NCBI GenBank assembly: GCA_013285705.1
Contig: JABDHA010000041.1
Span: forward strand, 1 to 34,853
Direction of reading: 5' to 3'
Origin: Acidobacteriota bacterium
GTDB lineage: Bacteria > Acidobacteriota > Terriglobia > Terriglobales > Acidobacteriaceae
DNA length: 34,853 nt
Below are positions 17,401-24,501 of the stretch, piece by piece. A program made the position numbers and the translations under genes. How positions within the stretch are numbered: position 1 is the first letter of the stretch; each line of letters begins with the position of its first letter. Under the pieces are notes generated by a model. That model did not search any database. It worked only from the letters and a program-made list of their open reading frames with translations, and was not told where the DNA came from.

Positions 17401-17847
17401 TGTATCCACGAGAGGCACCGTGCTGGTTACGCGAACTTCGTTTTGTACTGCTCCCACAGTCAGCTGCGCGTCAACTCTCGCATTCTGCGACACAGTCAAT
17501 TCGACATCCGATCGAACTTCACGCTGGAATCCCTTTGCATCGAAGGTGATCGTGTAGTGCCCGGCAGGCAGCGCGATGAAATTGTAGAAACCCTGTGCGT
17601 CCGTTTGCACTGAGCGGGTCGTGTGCTGTTCGGTCATTACTGCCGTGACGCTCGTACCTGGCAAGATTGCCGCTGAGGCATCCCGCACATATCCAGAGAT
17701 ATTGCCGGTGCCTTGTGCGAACCCTGCCGGGACAAGCGCCAGAACGATGAAAACCATGTACGAGATCCGAGGAAAAAGGTGCCAGTACCGGCTCGACCTC
17801 CCGATGTGATTTTCTGGACCGGGACGGGAACAAAACTTTCTTAACAT
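14482..17847 (-). CDS. Oar-like TonB-dependent receptor with carboxypeptidase-regulatory domain
   Basis: A 1121-residue outer-membrane protein. A long signal peptide has its hydrophobic core at about 30-43 (VFIVLALVPAGFAQ). The CarboxypepD-regulatory beta-sandwich follows (about 47-135: GNISGYVRDASAAILPG, GFYNFIALPAGHYTI). The plug region contains DLPLNGRNIMSLAGTLPGV. The large beta-barrel includes FRMLTTNFDAEYGHNSGAQ and ends in RQLQLALKLLW, the expected aromatic C-terminus. This class is strongly expanded in Acidobacteriota and imports oligomers using TonB energy. As first gene of the run with two hexosaminidases downstream, it probably takes up HexNAc-containing oligosaccharides. No SusD-like partner is present. 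Confidence 0.93.
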   Translation of the reverse strand: MLRKFCSRPGPENHIGRSSRYWHLFPRISYMVFIVLALVPAGFAQGTGNISGYVRDASAAILPGTSVTAVMTEQHTTRSVQTDAQGFYNFIALPAGHYTITFDAKGFQREVRSDVELTVSQNARVDAQLTVGAVQNEVRVTSTVPLVDTTSNTLSGLIDDRRVVDLPLNGRNIMSLAGTLPGVTSVTAPQTQSDARGGAQMDVNGGLPNAAVYTFDGAFFNNPSRNTGINMPPPDAIAQFRMLTTNFDAEYGHNSGAQVEVVSKAGTNTFHGAAWEFLRNGDFNAKDYFAPNVPFEVQNQFGAAIGGPILRNKLFFYASYQGLTDHQEAVSAQATVPDAAERSGNFTGLSTTLADPTDPITGLPLTDPTTGTPCVAGNVISPGCISPVAVNLLKYVPESPSGLVVSLAPSPILDNNGNIRVDWNQSAKHLIYGHYFQDNTSNSTPLAGGNITGYMGYNYKIKQQDGVVNDIYTFTPSLINQALFSVLNSTSSQSPSTSISNASLGINLPNYLTGFTPSGAVSVNVANNFSLGGGSVTIFSGINWQLADNLSWMQGLHSMKFGFEMLKFHFYQTYIFPPSISFSGVRSGDPTADLMLGAYDTTTVAFGLAVNDNRTAYNSFYAQDAWRVKPRFTLNYGLRYEPFLPWKAAGNKLTTIEPGIQSTVQPTAPVGIVFPGDPGITKGISSANLGNFAPRLGFAWDVFGNGKTSVRGGYGVFYNAINADSVSQINAPYAGTAYAYRGSIDDPFGSTGLASPPTTLTGQFGCTKTSTYPGYSCSLFPLPLSGLYISNHLRLPLYQQYDVSIQRQITPTTMIEVSYVGNNGSRIPGFVTTNPAIFKNDPITGAPPSESNVNDRVRYEPGILAPSGNVYENYAHSSYNSLQIQGTKRFGHGSTILANFTRAKSLDFVSSNNSSGNIPDPLDLKRGYGPSDFDRRNSFSVSWLYALPFHFSNNIANSLLGSWTLTAIQTVQSGLPITVVAGEDVAVDGTGSYPGQYAQLVAGANAGTVRMSHPNRQAAVNEFFNTAAFVNPNVEPLGTYGNSSKGMIYGPAYADTDASLLKDFTLLESFKLQFRAESFNTFNQVNFSNPNSYANSGAFGQIQSTVSGTGRQLQLALKLLW

Positions 17848-17934
17848 GGGGAGTCTCGCTTAAACAAAGTATTGGAAATGAAATGAAACCCTATGATGTC
17901 TTACTTTTGGTTGCGATTAGCTGCGATTTGTGAT

Positions 17935-17963
17935 AGTGTAACGTTACTTCAACGGAAATGTAA
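17935..17963 (-). promoter_or_regulatory. Putative promoter of the amino-sugar operon
   Basis: On the minus strand TTACAT (17963-17958) and TACACT (17940-17935) are spaced 17 bases apart and resemble weak -35 and -10 boxes. AT-rich tracts lie just upstream (17971-18000). The boxes are poor matches, so this is tentative. Confidence 0.3.
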
Positions 17964-17970
17964 CGCTGCA
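17938..17970. promoter_or_regulatory. Likely LacI-family operator region
   Basis: GTAACGTTAC at 17938-17947 is a perfect 10-bp palindrome with the central CG typical of LacI/GalR operators. The half-site GTAACG recurs at 17960-17965, 22 bases (about two helical turns) away, within the imperfect palindrome TGTAACGCTGCA (17959-17970). It sits in the spacer between the TonB receptor and the divergent LacI-type gene and overlaps the proposed -10 and -35 boxes, as expected for a repressor site. Confidence 0.6.
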
Positions 17971-18094
17971 CCAAAAAAATAGCAAGCAAAAAAAATAAAG
18001 CGTAAGCTGTGCACGGCTCCCTTGGGCAGTTCGGACCTCTCCTGCGCCACTTCATGCTCGGGATGGCGGGATGCCGCTAAGGGCGAGGAATGCA

Positions 18095-19132
18095 ATGGTC
18101 ACTATTAGGGATGTTGCAATTGCGAGTGGTTTCTCGAATACGACCGTTTCATTAGTGTTAAATGATAGGCCGGCGGCTCGGCGCATTTCCCAACCGACAC
18201 GGGATCGCATCTGGCGGGTGGCAAAGGGTTTAGGTTACAACCCAAACTTGTTTGCCCGCACTCTACGAAGTAATAGGAGCCAGACCGTGGGCGTAGTGGT
18301 CTTTGACATCACGGACCCCTATTGCACGCAAATCCTCCGGGCCATCGAAATTCACCTTAACCCTTCTGGATACTTCCCGATCCTGATCGATCTTCAGAAC
18401 GACGGGGTCAATTTTCAACGCTGTCTGGATGCGTTGCAGGGCCGTCGCGTCGACGGGATCATCGCCATCGCGAATCCCACATATCTGGACACCAGCCTCT
18501 TTTCGGAATTCGTTAAACGCAGCCTTCCAGCCGTTGTTATCGGGCGGAATCTGACGGGCAGCCCTATCAGTTCAGTAGCTACGGACAATCACAAAGGTGC
18601 GCGGCAGGCATTTCAGCATTTGCACGAGCTCGGCCATACAAAGATTGCGTTTATCAAGGGTCCCGAAACGATGGCCGACTCGATCGAGCGATGGCAGGGT
18701 TTCAAGAGCTACGCCGAGGAAGTCGGCATTGAGTTGGATCCTCGCCTCATCGTGGAGCTCAAGGGCCGCAACTCCACCTATTTGGAGGCATACACGCTTG
18801 CCGAAGAGATGGTGAAACGAAAGGTGGAGTTCACGGCATTGCTTGGATTCGACGATCTCACAGCGTGCGCGGCAATCCGAGCATTAACGAAAGCGGGGTA
18901 TCGGGTTCCGATGGACTGCTCTGTTATCGGTTTCGACGACATCCCGAGCTCTGCGTTCTACAATCCTTCGCTGACTACCGTTCGGCAACAACTGGAAACG
19001 CAGGGCATGTTGGGGGCAGAAATGATTCAAGAATTGATTGGAGCCACGCTTGAAAAGAGAATCCTTCCACCCAAGCATCGGAAGCTCGACCCAACAATCG
19101 TCATTCGTGATTCCACCGGCGCCGCACCTTAG
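18095..19132 (+). CDS. LacI/GalR-family transcriptional regulator
   Basis: A 345-residue DNA-binding sugar sensor. The N-terminal helix-turn-helix begins at once (MVTIRDVAIASGFSNTTVSLV), followed by the hinge helix (NPNLFARTLRSNRSQTVGVV) and a periplasmic-binding-protein fold with DITDPYC, RRVDGIIA, GFDD (twice) and the C-terminal LTTVRQQ block. The start is placed at ATG 18095 because GAGG lies 6 bases upstream and the family normally begins at the HTH; an in-frame ATG at 18071 would add eight residues. It is transcribed divergently from the operon beginning at 17847 and probably controls it and itself through the palindrome at 17938. The ligand is unknown; a HexNAc or its phosphate is likely. 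Confidence 0.92.
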   Translation: MVTIRDVAIASGFSNTTVSLVLNDRPAARRISQPTRDRIWRVAKGLGYNPNLFARTLRSNRSQTVGVVVFDITDPYCTQILRAIEIHLNPSGYFPILIDLQNDGVNFQRCLDALQGRRVDGIIAIANPTYLDTSLFSEFVKRSLPAVVIGRNLTGSPISSVATDNHKGARQAFQHLHELGHTKIAFIKGPETMADSIERWQGFKSYAEEVGIELDPRLIVELKGRNSTYLEAYTLAEEMVKRKVEFTALLGFDDLTACAAIRALTKAGYRVPMDCSVIGFDDIPSSAFYNPSLTTVRQQLETQGMLGAEMIQELIGATLEKRILPPKHRKLDPTIVIRDSTGAAP

Positions 19133-19271
19133 GAAGAACAAAGAAGCTTTCTAACTATCTCATGATGCTATTTCAACCAGATCAGATGCGTTGCTCGCAG
19201 CGACAGGAGAGCCTCTACCTGGCTAACCAGTGAAAAATCTAGATGGAGAATTCTTGTAAAAGGGCGTATTC

Positions 19272-20384
19272 ATGCACGCACCCAGGGCTAGCTCAGATTT
19301 CCTTTATTCTCAATTGTTCGGAGTTGGGGGCATCGGTACCGGGCTCTTTTTCAACTTAGAGGGCGAACATACGTTAGGCCGCAATGAAAGCAGAACTGGC
19401 CAACTTCTGGATGTCCGGGATTTTTGCAAGCTTCATATTGTGGCTCACTATATCTCCAAACTGCTTGGAGGAAGTGCCTCCCCATCTTCTTTCCAAATAT
19501 TTCCAGTCGGAAAGGTAGGCAATGATGCCGCTGGGAGATTCGTGCTGAGCGAGATGCAGCAAGCGGGGATTAATACACATTTCATCACCACCGTTCCCGA
19601 TGCACCAACCCTTTTGAGCATATGCTTTCAATACCCGGACGGGACGGGCGGGAATATAACGACAAGCAATTCAGCTGCTGCGAAGTTATCGGAGGACGAC
19701 CTGAGTGGTCCGGCTGAACTGTTTCGTTCTCTCGGAAGCAGGTCCATTGCGCTTGCTGTCCCTGAAGCACCCTTTACGGCGCGTCGCAAGTTTCTGTCGC
19801 TAGCCAGCAGCACGGGCGCATTTTGTGCGGCATCGTTCACCTGCGGAGAGATCGAGGCCGCAAGACGCTCTGGCCTGTTTCAGCTTCTGGACCTTGTGGC
19901 ACTGAATGAGTCTGAAGCGTCAGCCCTGCTAGGTTGCGATTTTGGCATCGAGGAGCCACAGAAGTTAGTAGACAAATGCTTATCTTTCATCAGCAAAACC
20001 TCCACCCGGCTGCGATTGATCGTCACAATAGGTGGGCGGGGAGCGTTTGGCTTTGTGCACGGCATCTGGAATAACTGTCCGGCTCCTAGAGTGCCTGTGA
20101 AGTCGACGGCGGGAGCGGGGGATGCACTCTTGGCAGGGGTGATCGCAGGGATCACCTTGGGGATCCCTTTTATAGCCCCGATCCCGATGCCAAGTAAGGT
20201 TGAAAAAAGTGTAACCACCGCGCTTGAATTTGGCGTTCTCTTGGCCAGCTACACAGTCACGTCGCCACATAGCATACATCCGGCCGCTAGCTTCGAGGCT
20301 ATTGGTCAGTTTGCACGCGATTCCGGCATCTCCATAGGTCCTTCTCTTAAACGATCCTTTACCTCAAAAAAAACATTGAGTTGA
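19272..20384 (+). CDS. PfkB-family carbohydrate kinase
   Basis: A 370-residue ribokinase-like kinase. It has an N-terminal GVGGIGTGLFF, the substrate-lid region GKVGNDAAGRF (80-90), and the C-terminal signature STAGAGDALLAGV with the anion hole G281-A-G and catalytic base D284. The nucleotide region LIVTIGGRGAFGF is near 249-261. The ATG at 19272 has AAGGG 8 bases upstream. It follows the LacI-type gene by 139 bases on the same strand. It probably phosphorylates the sugar delivered by the neighbouring operon (an amino sugar, or possibly a hexose), giving the substrate for the NagB-like protein. The stop lies only 7 bases from the IS6 relic end, so the downstream region has been rearranged. 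Confidence 0.88.
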   Translation: MHAPRASSDFLYSQLFGVGGIGTGLFFNLEGEHTLGRNESRTGQLLDVRDFCKLHIVAHYISKLLGGSASPSSFQIFPVGKVGNDAAGRFVLSEMQQAGINTHFITTVPDAPTLLSICFQYPDGTGGNITTSNSAAAKLSEDDLSGPAELFRSLGSRSIALAVPEAPFTARRKFLSLASSTGAFCAASFTCGEIEAARRSGLFQLLDLVALNESEASALLGCDFGIEEPQKLVDKCLSFISKTSTRLRLIVTIGGRGAFGFVHGIWNNCPAPRVPVKSTAGAGDALLAGVIAGITLGIPFIAPIPMPSKVEKSVTTALEFGVLLASYTVTSPHSIHPAASFEAIGQFARDSGISIGPSLKRSFTSKKTLS

Positions 20385-20391
20385 CAATTTT

Positions 20392-20690
20392 GGTTCTGGT
20401 GCAAACTTTCTCAGAATGAGTGGCAGATGGTATTGAGAAGAGTGTTTGCAGGTTATGCCGCGAGGACAGCAGCCCATATGCCGGGAACAGATACAGGCCT
20501 ACCTGATAAATTCCCGATCTTGAACTGCTGTTTCCGAATTTCTCTGCAAGCTCAATGCCGGTGATGGTGATCGCTGCTGTCTCCAATCGCTTGAATCCAA
20601 GCATCGCCCGAACTCGCTGTTTGATGCGGCGATGATCCTGCTCCACCACATTGTTCAGGTACCTGCTTGACCGTATCTCTACACAGCGCA
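20392..20690 (-). pseudogene. IS6-family element remnant (transposase C-terminus and one end)
   Basis: The minus strand encodes SSRYLNNVVEQDHRRIKQRV then AMLGFKRLETAAITITGIEL, the C-terminal catalytic Glu region of IS6-family DDE transposases. After AEK one base appears to be missing; in the shifted frame the sequence continues IRKQQFKIGNLSGRPVSVPG to a stop at 20453. GGTTCTGGTGCAAAC starting at 20392 resembles IS6-type terminal repeats (GGCTCTGTTGCAAA in IS6100). The N-terminal two thirds of the transposase and the other end are missing; homology breaks off near 20690 at the DUF4143 relic. Confidence 0.8.
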
Positions 20691-21253
20691 CTAACGTTCC
20701 CGATGATTGCAATACTCCAGACGCTTGCTCATCAGTCTGGGCAACTCACGAACTTCACTCAAATCGGCGGCCAGATTGGAATCGATGATAAGACAACGAG
20801 AAAGTACATTAGCATTCTTGAGCAGCTGTTTCTCGTGCATCGCGTCTCCCCCTGGGTTCCGTAATCAGCTGAAGCGACTGATAAAGACCCCAAAACTGCA
20901 TTTTGTCGACTCTGGGTTGCTCGCCGCCTTGCTGGCGGTGACTGCTGAGCAGATCGCAAAGAACCGCTCAACATTTTGGTGCTGTGCTTGAAACATTTGT
21001 ATTTTCCGAAGTCATGAAGCAGGTCACATGGTCCGACCAAGGCTATACACTCCATCACTATCGAGATAAGGATCAGGATGAGGTCGACATCATCGTAGAG
21101 GATGAGCCGGGCGCACTGGTCGGTATCGAAGTCAAGGCAAGCGCAACCGTCCATACGAGCGACTTCCAGGGGATGCGGAAGCTGTTGGATATCTGCGGTG
21201 ACGATCTGAAATTCGGGCTTGTGCTCTATGACGGAACGAAGGCAAAACTGTTG
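20690..21253 (+). pseudogene. AAA-family ATPase with DUF4143, frameshifted C-terminal remnant
   Basis: Three frames together give the C-terminal half of the DUF4143 ATPase family: a winged-helix part (IDDKTTRKYISILEQLFLVH), then KRLIKTPKLHFVDSGLLAAL, then VLETFVFSEVMKQ, then the nuclease-like EVDIIVED...GIEVKAS motif. Extra single bases near 20855 (in the Trp-Phe codons) and near 20985 (in a T run) break the frame. The AAA domain is absent, cut at the IS6 remnant. The frame then runs without a stop into the chorismate mutase relic. These proteins are often cargo of unstable genomic regions; their cellular role is poorly known. Confidence 0.8.
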
Positions 21254-21871
21254 ACTGTGGGCATATTGGTGATATCGATGTTGGATGGCGGGCCGTCAGC
21301 TTCCGGACAAGTGATGTGTCCTGTCGCACCCCCGACATCAAAACAGCAGCCAGGTAGCAATCTGAGCTCTGCTACTCGGCCTTTCCTGGGCTGAAGCGCA
21401 CTGCTACGCCTTGTCACGGAACGGTTGAGTTTGATGACCGATGTCGCAAAAACCAAATGGAACAGGGGATCGGAGATTGAAGATCCTATCCGCGAACAGC
21501 AACTGCTTAGCGACGTTGGGGTCAAGACGCAAACGGAATGGGCACAACACTTCTTCCGATTCCAGATCGAAGCCGCTAAACAAGTCCAGTATTGCCTCTT
21601 CGCCCAATGGACGGTTCAACACCAAGGCTCATTTTCTGAGGTTCAAGACCCACGAACGGGAATATGTCCAAAGCTTGACCAGCTTACCGCTGAGCTTCTG
21701 CAGGAGCTTGCGAAACAATGGCCTGAACTCAGTAAATCAGGACCGTCCCAAGGGAACAAGTTTATGCAGGAGCAGTCTCCCAGTGAGATTGCGGTTCGTC
21801 TCGCCGTCCTACCGTTGGTAGACGGAAGCATTCTGACGTCCGATCACCGTCCGGCCATGAAATCCAAATAG
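21254..21871 (+). pseudogene. Chorismate mutase, AroQ gamma (secreted) type, with in-frame stop
   Basis: From about 21395 the reading ALLRLVTERLSLMTDVAKTK then WNRGSEIEDPIREQQLL, FFRFQIEAAKQVQYCLFAQW and KLDQLTAELLQELAKQWPEL matches the all-helical periplasmic chorismate mutase family, which converts chorismate to prephenate. A hydrophobic stretch ending in an ASG-Q site (about 21254-21310) looks like the end of the signal peptide, but TGA at 21392-21394 interrupts the same frame between it and the domain, and the original start is lost at the join with the DUF4143 relic. Translation could restart at TTG 21425, giving 148 residues without a signal peptide and without the first helix turns. 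The domain itself looks well preserved. Confidence 0.72.
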
Positions 21872-21879
21872 CGTGATCG

Positions 21880-22320
21880 CTAACCTGGTTCCAGGAACTC
21901 CGGGCTTTCCAGGCTGGAGCAACTTTGCCAAGTGGCCGAATAACCGGTTTCTCGGAAAACAGATACTTGAACAACGCACCTAACGATCGACCCGGCTTCA
22001 TAGCCCGCCCCAATCCGTGCTTTCTCAAACTTTCTGCGCTTCATCTGGGAAGAGCAGGGGACTCGCCTTTGGCAAAGAAGTTCACCTTCGGATGCGAACA
22101 CCACCGTGTTGTCGTCGTTGTCTGGCGATAGTAATACCTGGCCGCTGAAACTCCTACGAATACGCGCCAGAATCTCCCGATGATTTTCTCCGCAGACGTT
22201 GGCCACCATCAGACCCGCTGCCGTTAGTGCTTGGTAACAGTCGTCGTAGAATCGTTGCGTGCACAGCTGCGGAGGCACGCGGTCGGTCCCGAATGCATCG
22301 ACAAATACCACAAGATCTAG
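21880..22320 (-). pseudogene. Spermidine-synthase-like protein, C-terminal fragment
   Basis: The frame begins with LDLVVFVDAFGTDRVPPQLC and continues TQRFYDDCYQALTAAGLMVA, NVCGEN and NTVVFASEG. This matches the C-terminal half of SpeE-like aminopropyltransferases (D-A-F motif after the SAM/decarboxy-SAM site, then the 'F-Y-x-x-C' helix). The N-terminal half with the nucleotide-binding glycine loop is missing, and the last 65 residues do not resemble the family, perhaps through a frameshift. It ends 8 bases from the chorismate mutase relic on the opposite strand. Confidence 0.65.
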
Positions 22321-22450
22321 AGCGTTTCGCAGAGATCAGTTCATACTACGTTATTACTTTCTTCCTCACGCTGAGAGTGCGGCAACCAAATAGGGCATAA
22401 GAGCAGGTGCGGGGGAAATGGCGCCTCCGCCGTCTTGATGGACATTCGGC

Positions 22451-22471
22451 TGCTGGCGAGCGTAGCCAGCA
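22451..22471. terminator. Hairpin downstream of the anti-sigma gene
   Basis: TGCTGGC (22451-22457) and GCCAGCA (22465-22471) are perfect 7-bp arms around a 7-base loop, 43 bases past the anti-sigma stop in the direction of transcription. There is no T-run, so it is at best a weak terminator. The rest of 22321-22513 shows nothing else. Confidence 0.3.
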
Positions 22472-22513
22472 ATGGGGCTAGTTATGGATTTTGACTCTTC
22501 GAAGTCCACGGAA

Positions 22514-23452
22514 TCAATTCACTGTACCTAATGAGGGGTTATCCAGCATCGCTGTGGCGTTTGGTGCTGCTTGCTCGTGGCAGGTCGAGCAAGTACGTTT
22601 ATTGGATCCATTCGCCATTGCCCCAGGAAAGGTTAGCGCATAAACCAGCCCCTTGTTTTCCCACGTCACTACATGGAGGTCATCCCGATCCATGCTGTGA
22701 AAGCCGATGCCGTCAGAATAGGTGAGCTTTCCATCCCGCGCTCCGGCCTTTTTCCCCGATGCAATCAAGATGGTGATGGTTTCATTCGGCATCTGAAATG
22801 CGAGCAGCGCGGCCTGTTCCCCTTGAAACGTTGTTAACCTTCCGCCGAGAAGTTTGTACTTGGCCGTATCGTCGGAGGCGATACCCGCATTCGGCATACG
22901 GAAGGGAAACTGGACCCTGTTAGAAAACCATGCAGAAACTGTCTGGGGAGAATCCGACTTCACATCCAAGGACATGCTGGCATTGGTCAAACCGCGGTGA
23001 GTCACAATAGCTGTATCGATGAAGCTTCTGGAATTCGCTTCCCGGCGCAGATGCGGAATCGAAAAAGATAATCCCGCTCCGATGCAGAGCAAGGCAGCAA
23101 TGGCCGCTGGAAACCATCGTCGTCTCACCATCGGCTGCCTCGCTGAGGCAGGCCTTCTAATGAATGGAATTACCGCCTGCTCCGCAATTGCTTCCGTTTT
23201 GGAAGCTTTTTTTTTCTCCTGCTTCTGCTGCTCTGCCGTTAGTTTCAGGATACGTTCGCGCAAAGCAACCGGGGTAGTTATCTGCGGACGTGCCTTCCTG
23301 ATCTGGCCGGAGAACTCCTTGAGCTCTTCCATTTCCCGTCTGCAATCGGCGCAGCTCTCCAGATGAGAAAGCAGTTCCTGCCTGTCGCTTCCTGTTAGCT
23401 CATCATCGGCGTAGAGCTGAATCATTGTCTTATACTCGCCGCAACTGGCCAT
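22514..23452 (-). CDS. Membrane anti-sigma factor with zinc finger and C-terminal CxxCH
   Basis: Numbering here is from the GTG at 23455 (313 residues). The N-terminal ZAS-type zinc finger has C5, H31, C35 and C38 (HLESCADC). A Lys/Glu-rich linker follows, then one membrane helix (about 114-133, WFPAAIAALLCIGAGLSFSI) and a periplasmic domain of about 180 residues, ending in TCSTCHEQ with a CxxCH motif (C289, C292, H293) characteristic of covalent c-type heme. The ATG at 23452 is preferred because GAGGAG lies 6 bases upstream; GTG 23455 overlaps the sigma gene stop by four bases. It should sequester the adjacent ECF sigma factor at the inner membrane until a signal releases it. The heme-type motif suggests a redox or gas cue, which is inference. 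Confidence 0.88.
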   Translation of the reverse strand: MASCGEYKTMIQLYADDELTGSDRQELLSHLESCADCRREMEELKEFSGQIRKARPQITTPVALRERILKLTAEQQKQEKKKASKTEAIAEQAVIPFIRRPASARQPMVRRRWFPAAIAALLCIGAGLSFSIPHLRREANSRSFIDTAIVTHRGLTNASMSLDVKSDSPQTVSAWFSNRVQFPFRMPNAGIASDDTAKYKLLGGRLTTFQGEQAALLAFQMPNETITILIASGKKAGARDGKLTYSDGIGFHSMDRDDLHVVTWENKGLVYALTFPGAMANGSNKRTCSTCHEQAAPNATAMLDNPSLGTVN

Positions 23453-24018
23453 CACTCACTCCTCTTTTTAAAAGGTGGTGGGGGACTCGCCGTATCCTCC
23501 ATCAAGATATTGCGCAGCTTGGCGCGGGCTCGGCCCAGCCGTGACATCACAGTGCCTGCGGGACACGCCAAAACCTCCGCAATCTCCTGATAAGACAACT
23601 CTTCGAATTCGCGCAACAGGATAATCTCTCTAAACTCTATCGGCAATTGGGCAATAGCCATTCGTACTCTCTTGGAATCTTCATTGCTGACGAAAATCTC
23701 GTGCGAGTCCTTTGAGTTGCCAACCAACCCGTCTGCCGCATTGTCCTCTCCGTCTATCTCTAAAAGGTTCGGAGTACTTCGGCGCTTCCTCAATTCATTG
23801 AACCAGAGGTTCCGGAGAATGGTAAAAAGCCAGCCCTTAACATTGCTGTTCTCGCGAAGGCGGTGCATGGCTTCTAGCGCGCGGACATAAGTCTCCTGGA
23901 CTAAATCTTCCGCCTCTGTACGGTTTCTGGTAAGCACCATTGCGTAGCCATACAGCCCGTCAATGTGCTCTATTCCGACAACCCCTGCCGAGCTCGCTTC
24001 CTCGATGCTTCCGGACAT
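23452..24018 (-). CDS. ECF (sigma-70 family) RNA polymerase sigma factor
   Basis: A 188-residue group IV sigma factor. Region 2 covers about 20-80 (YAMVLTRNRTEAEDLVQETY, then VKGWLFTILRNLWFNELRKR). Region 4 covers about 118-170 (LPIEFREIILLREFEELSY, then QEIAEVLACPAGTVMSRLGR). The linker between them is acidic, and no extra C-terminal domain is present. It is co-translated with the anti-sigma gene downstream. It lies 112 bases after the PAAR gene on the same strand, so it could be read through from the T6SS operon or have its own promoter in 24019-24130. No clear ribosome-binding site was seen before ATG 24018. Confidence 0.92.
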   Translation of the reverse strand: MSGSIEEASSAGVVGIEHIDGLYGYAMVLTRNRTEAEDLVQETYVRALEAMHRLRENSNVKGWLFTILRNLWFNELRKRRSTPNLLEIDGEDNAADGLVGNSKDSHEIFVSNEDSKRVRMAIAQLPIEFREIILLREFEELSYQEIAEVLACPAGTVMSRLGRARAKLRNILMEDTASPPPPFKKRSE

Positions 24019-24130
24019 TATGGTTTTATTTTACGGAACTACTGCCCGGGAGCCAAAACGCCGCCAAACTATTGCTTTGTATCTTCAAATCCCTAAAATA
24101 CGGGGATGTATCCAATGAAAAATATTTCTA

Positions 24131-24403
24131 TTAGTCTCCAATCTCGCAGGTAAAAGACCCCGAAACAATTGCCCCTCCGAGCGATGTCTGGTCTCCCACT
24201 CGCGCGGCGGGCAGGTTGTTAATCAATACGCTTGTGGACCCGCGGATAATGGGATCATCGCCATCACCCGTACAGGCTGTCTGCCAAGTCATCATTGCGG
24301 CGGGCAGATTATCGATAAGAACGGTAATTTCCCCAGAAGGGACGATCAGACCGCCGCCTCCCGGACAAATGTGAGGATCTGTAGCACGAGCCGCTGGCGG
24401 CAT
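24131..24403 (-). CDS. PAAR-domain spike-tip protein of the T6SS
   Basis: A 90-residue protein starting MPPAARATDPHICPGGG, with the N-terminal PAAR motif and two more such turns (NLPAAMM, NLPAARVGD) that build the conical tip. PAAR proteins cap the VgrG trimer and sharpen or load the injected spike. The ATG at 24403 is chosen because AGGAGG lies 4 bases upstream; a start 13 codons earlier lacks this. There is no C-terminal toxin extension, so it is a plain tip. It follows vgrG by 98 bases and closes the T6SS structural run. Confidence 0.9.
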   Translation of the reverse strand: MPPAARATDPHICPGGGGLIVPSGEITVLIDNLPAAMMTWQTACTGDGDDPIIRGSTSVLINNLPAARVGDQTSLGGAIVSGSFTCEIGD

Positions 24404-24501
24404 ATTGCCTCCTATAAAAGACTTCCCTTGCATTTCTATCAACGCTTTGTTCTGTGCTTCTTCTCCACGACATTGACCGATGCGGGTGTAGGCTGGCTAC
24501 G

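Noticed and set aside
18071-18094. Upstream ATG giving eight extra residues on the LacI-type regulator
   Set aside because: The better-spaced GAGG site precedes ATG 18095, and family members start directly at the helix-turn-helix.
24404-24442. Longer N-terminus for the PAAR protein
   Set aside because: AGGAGG is positioned for ATG 24403, and the PAAR motif normally lies at the very N-terminus.
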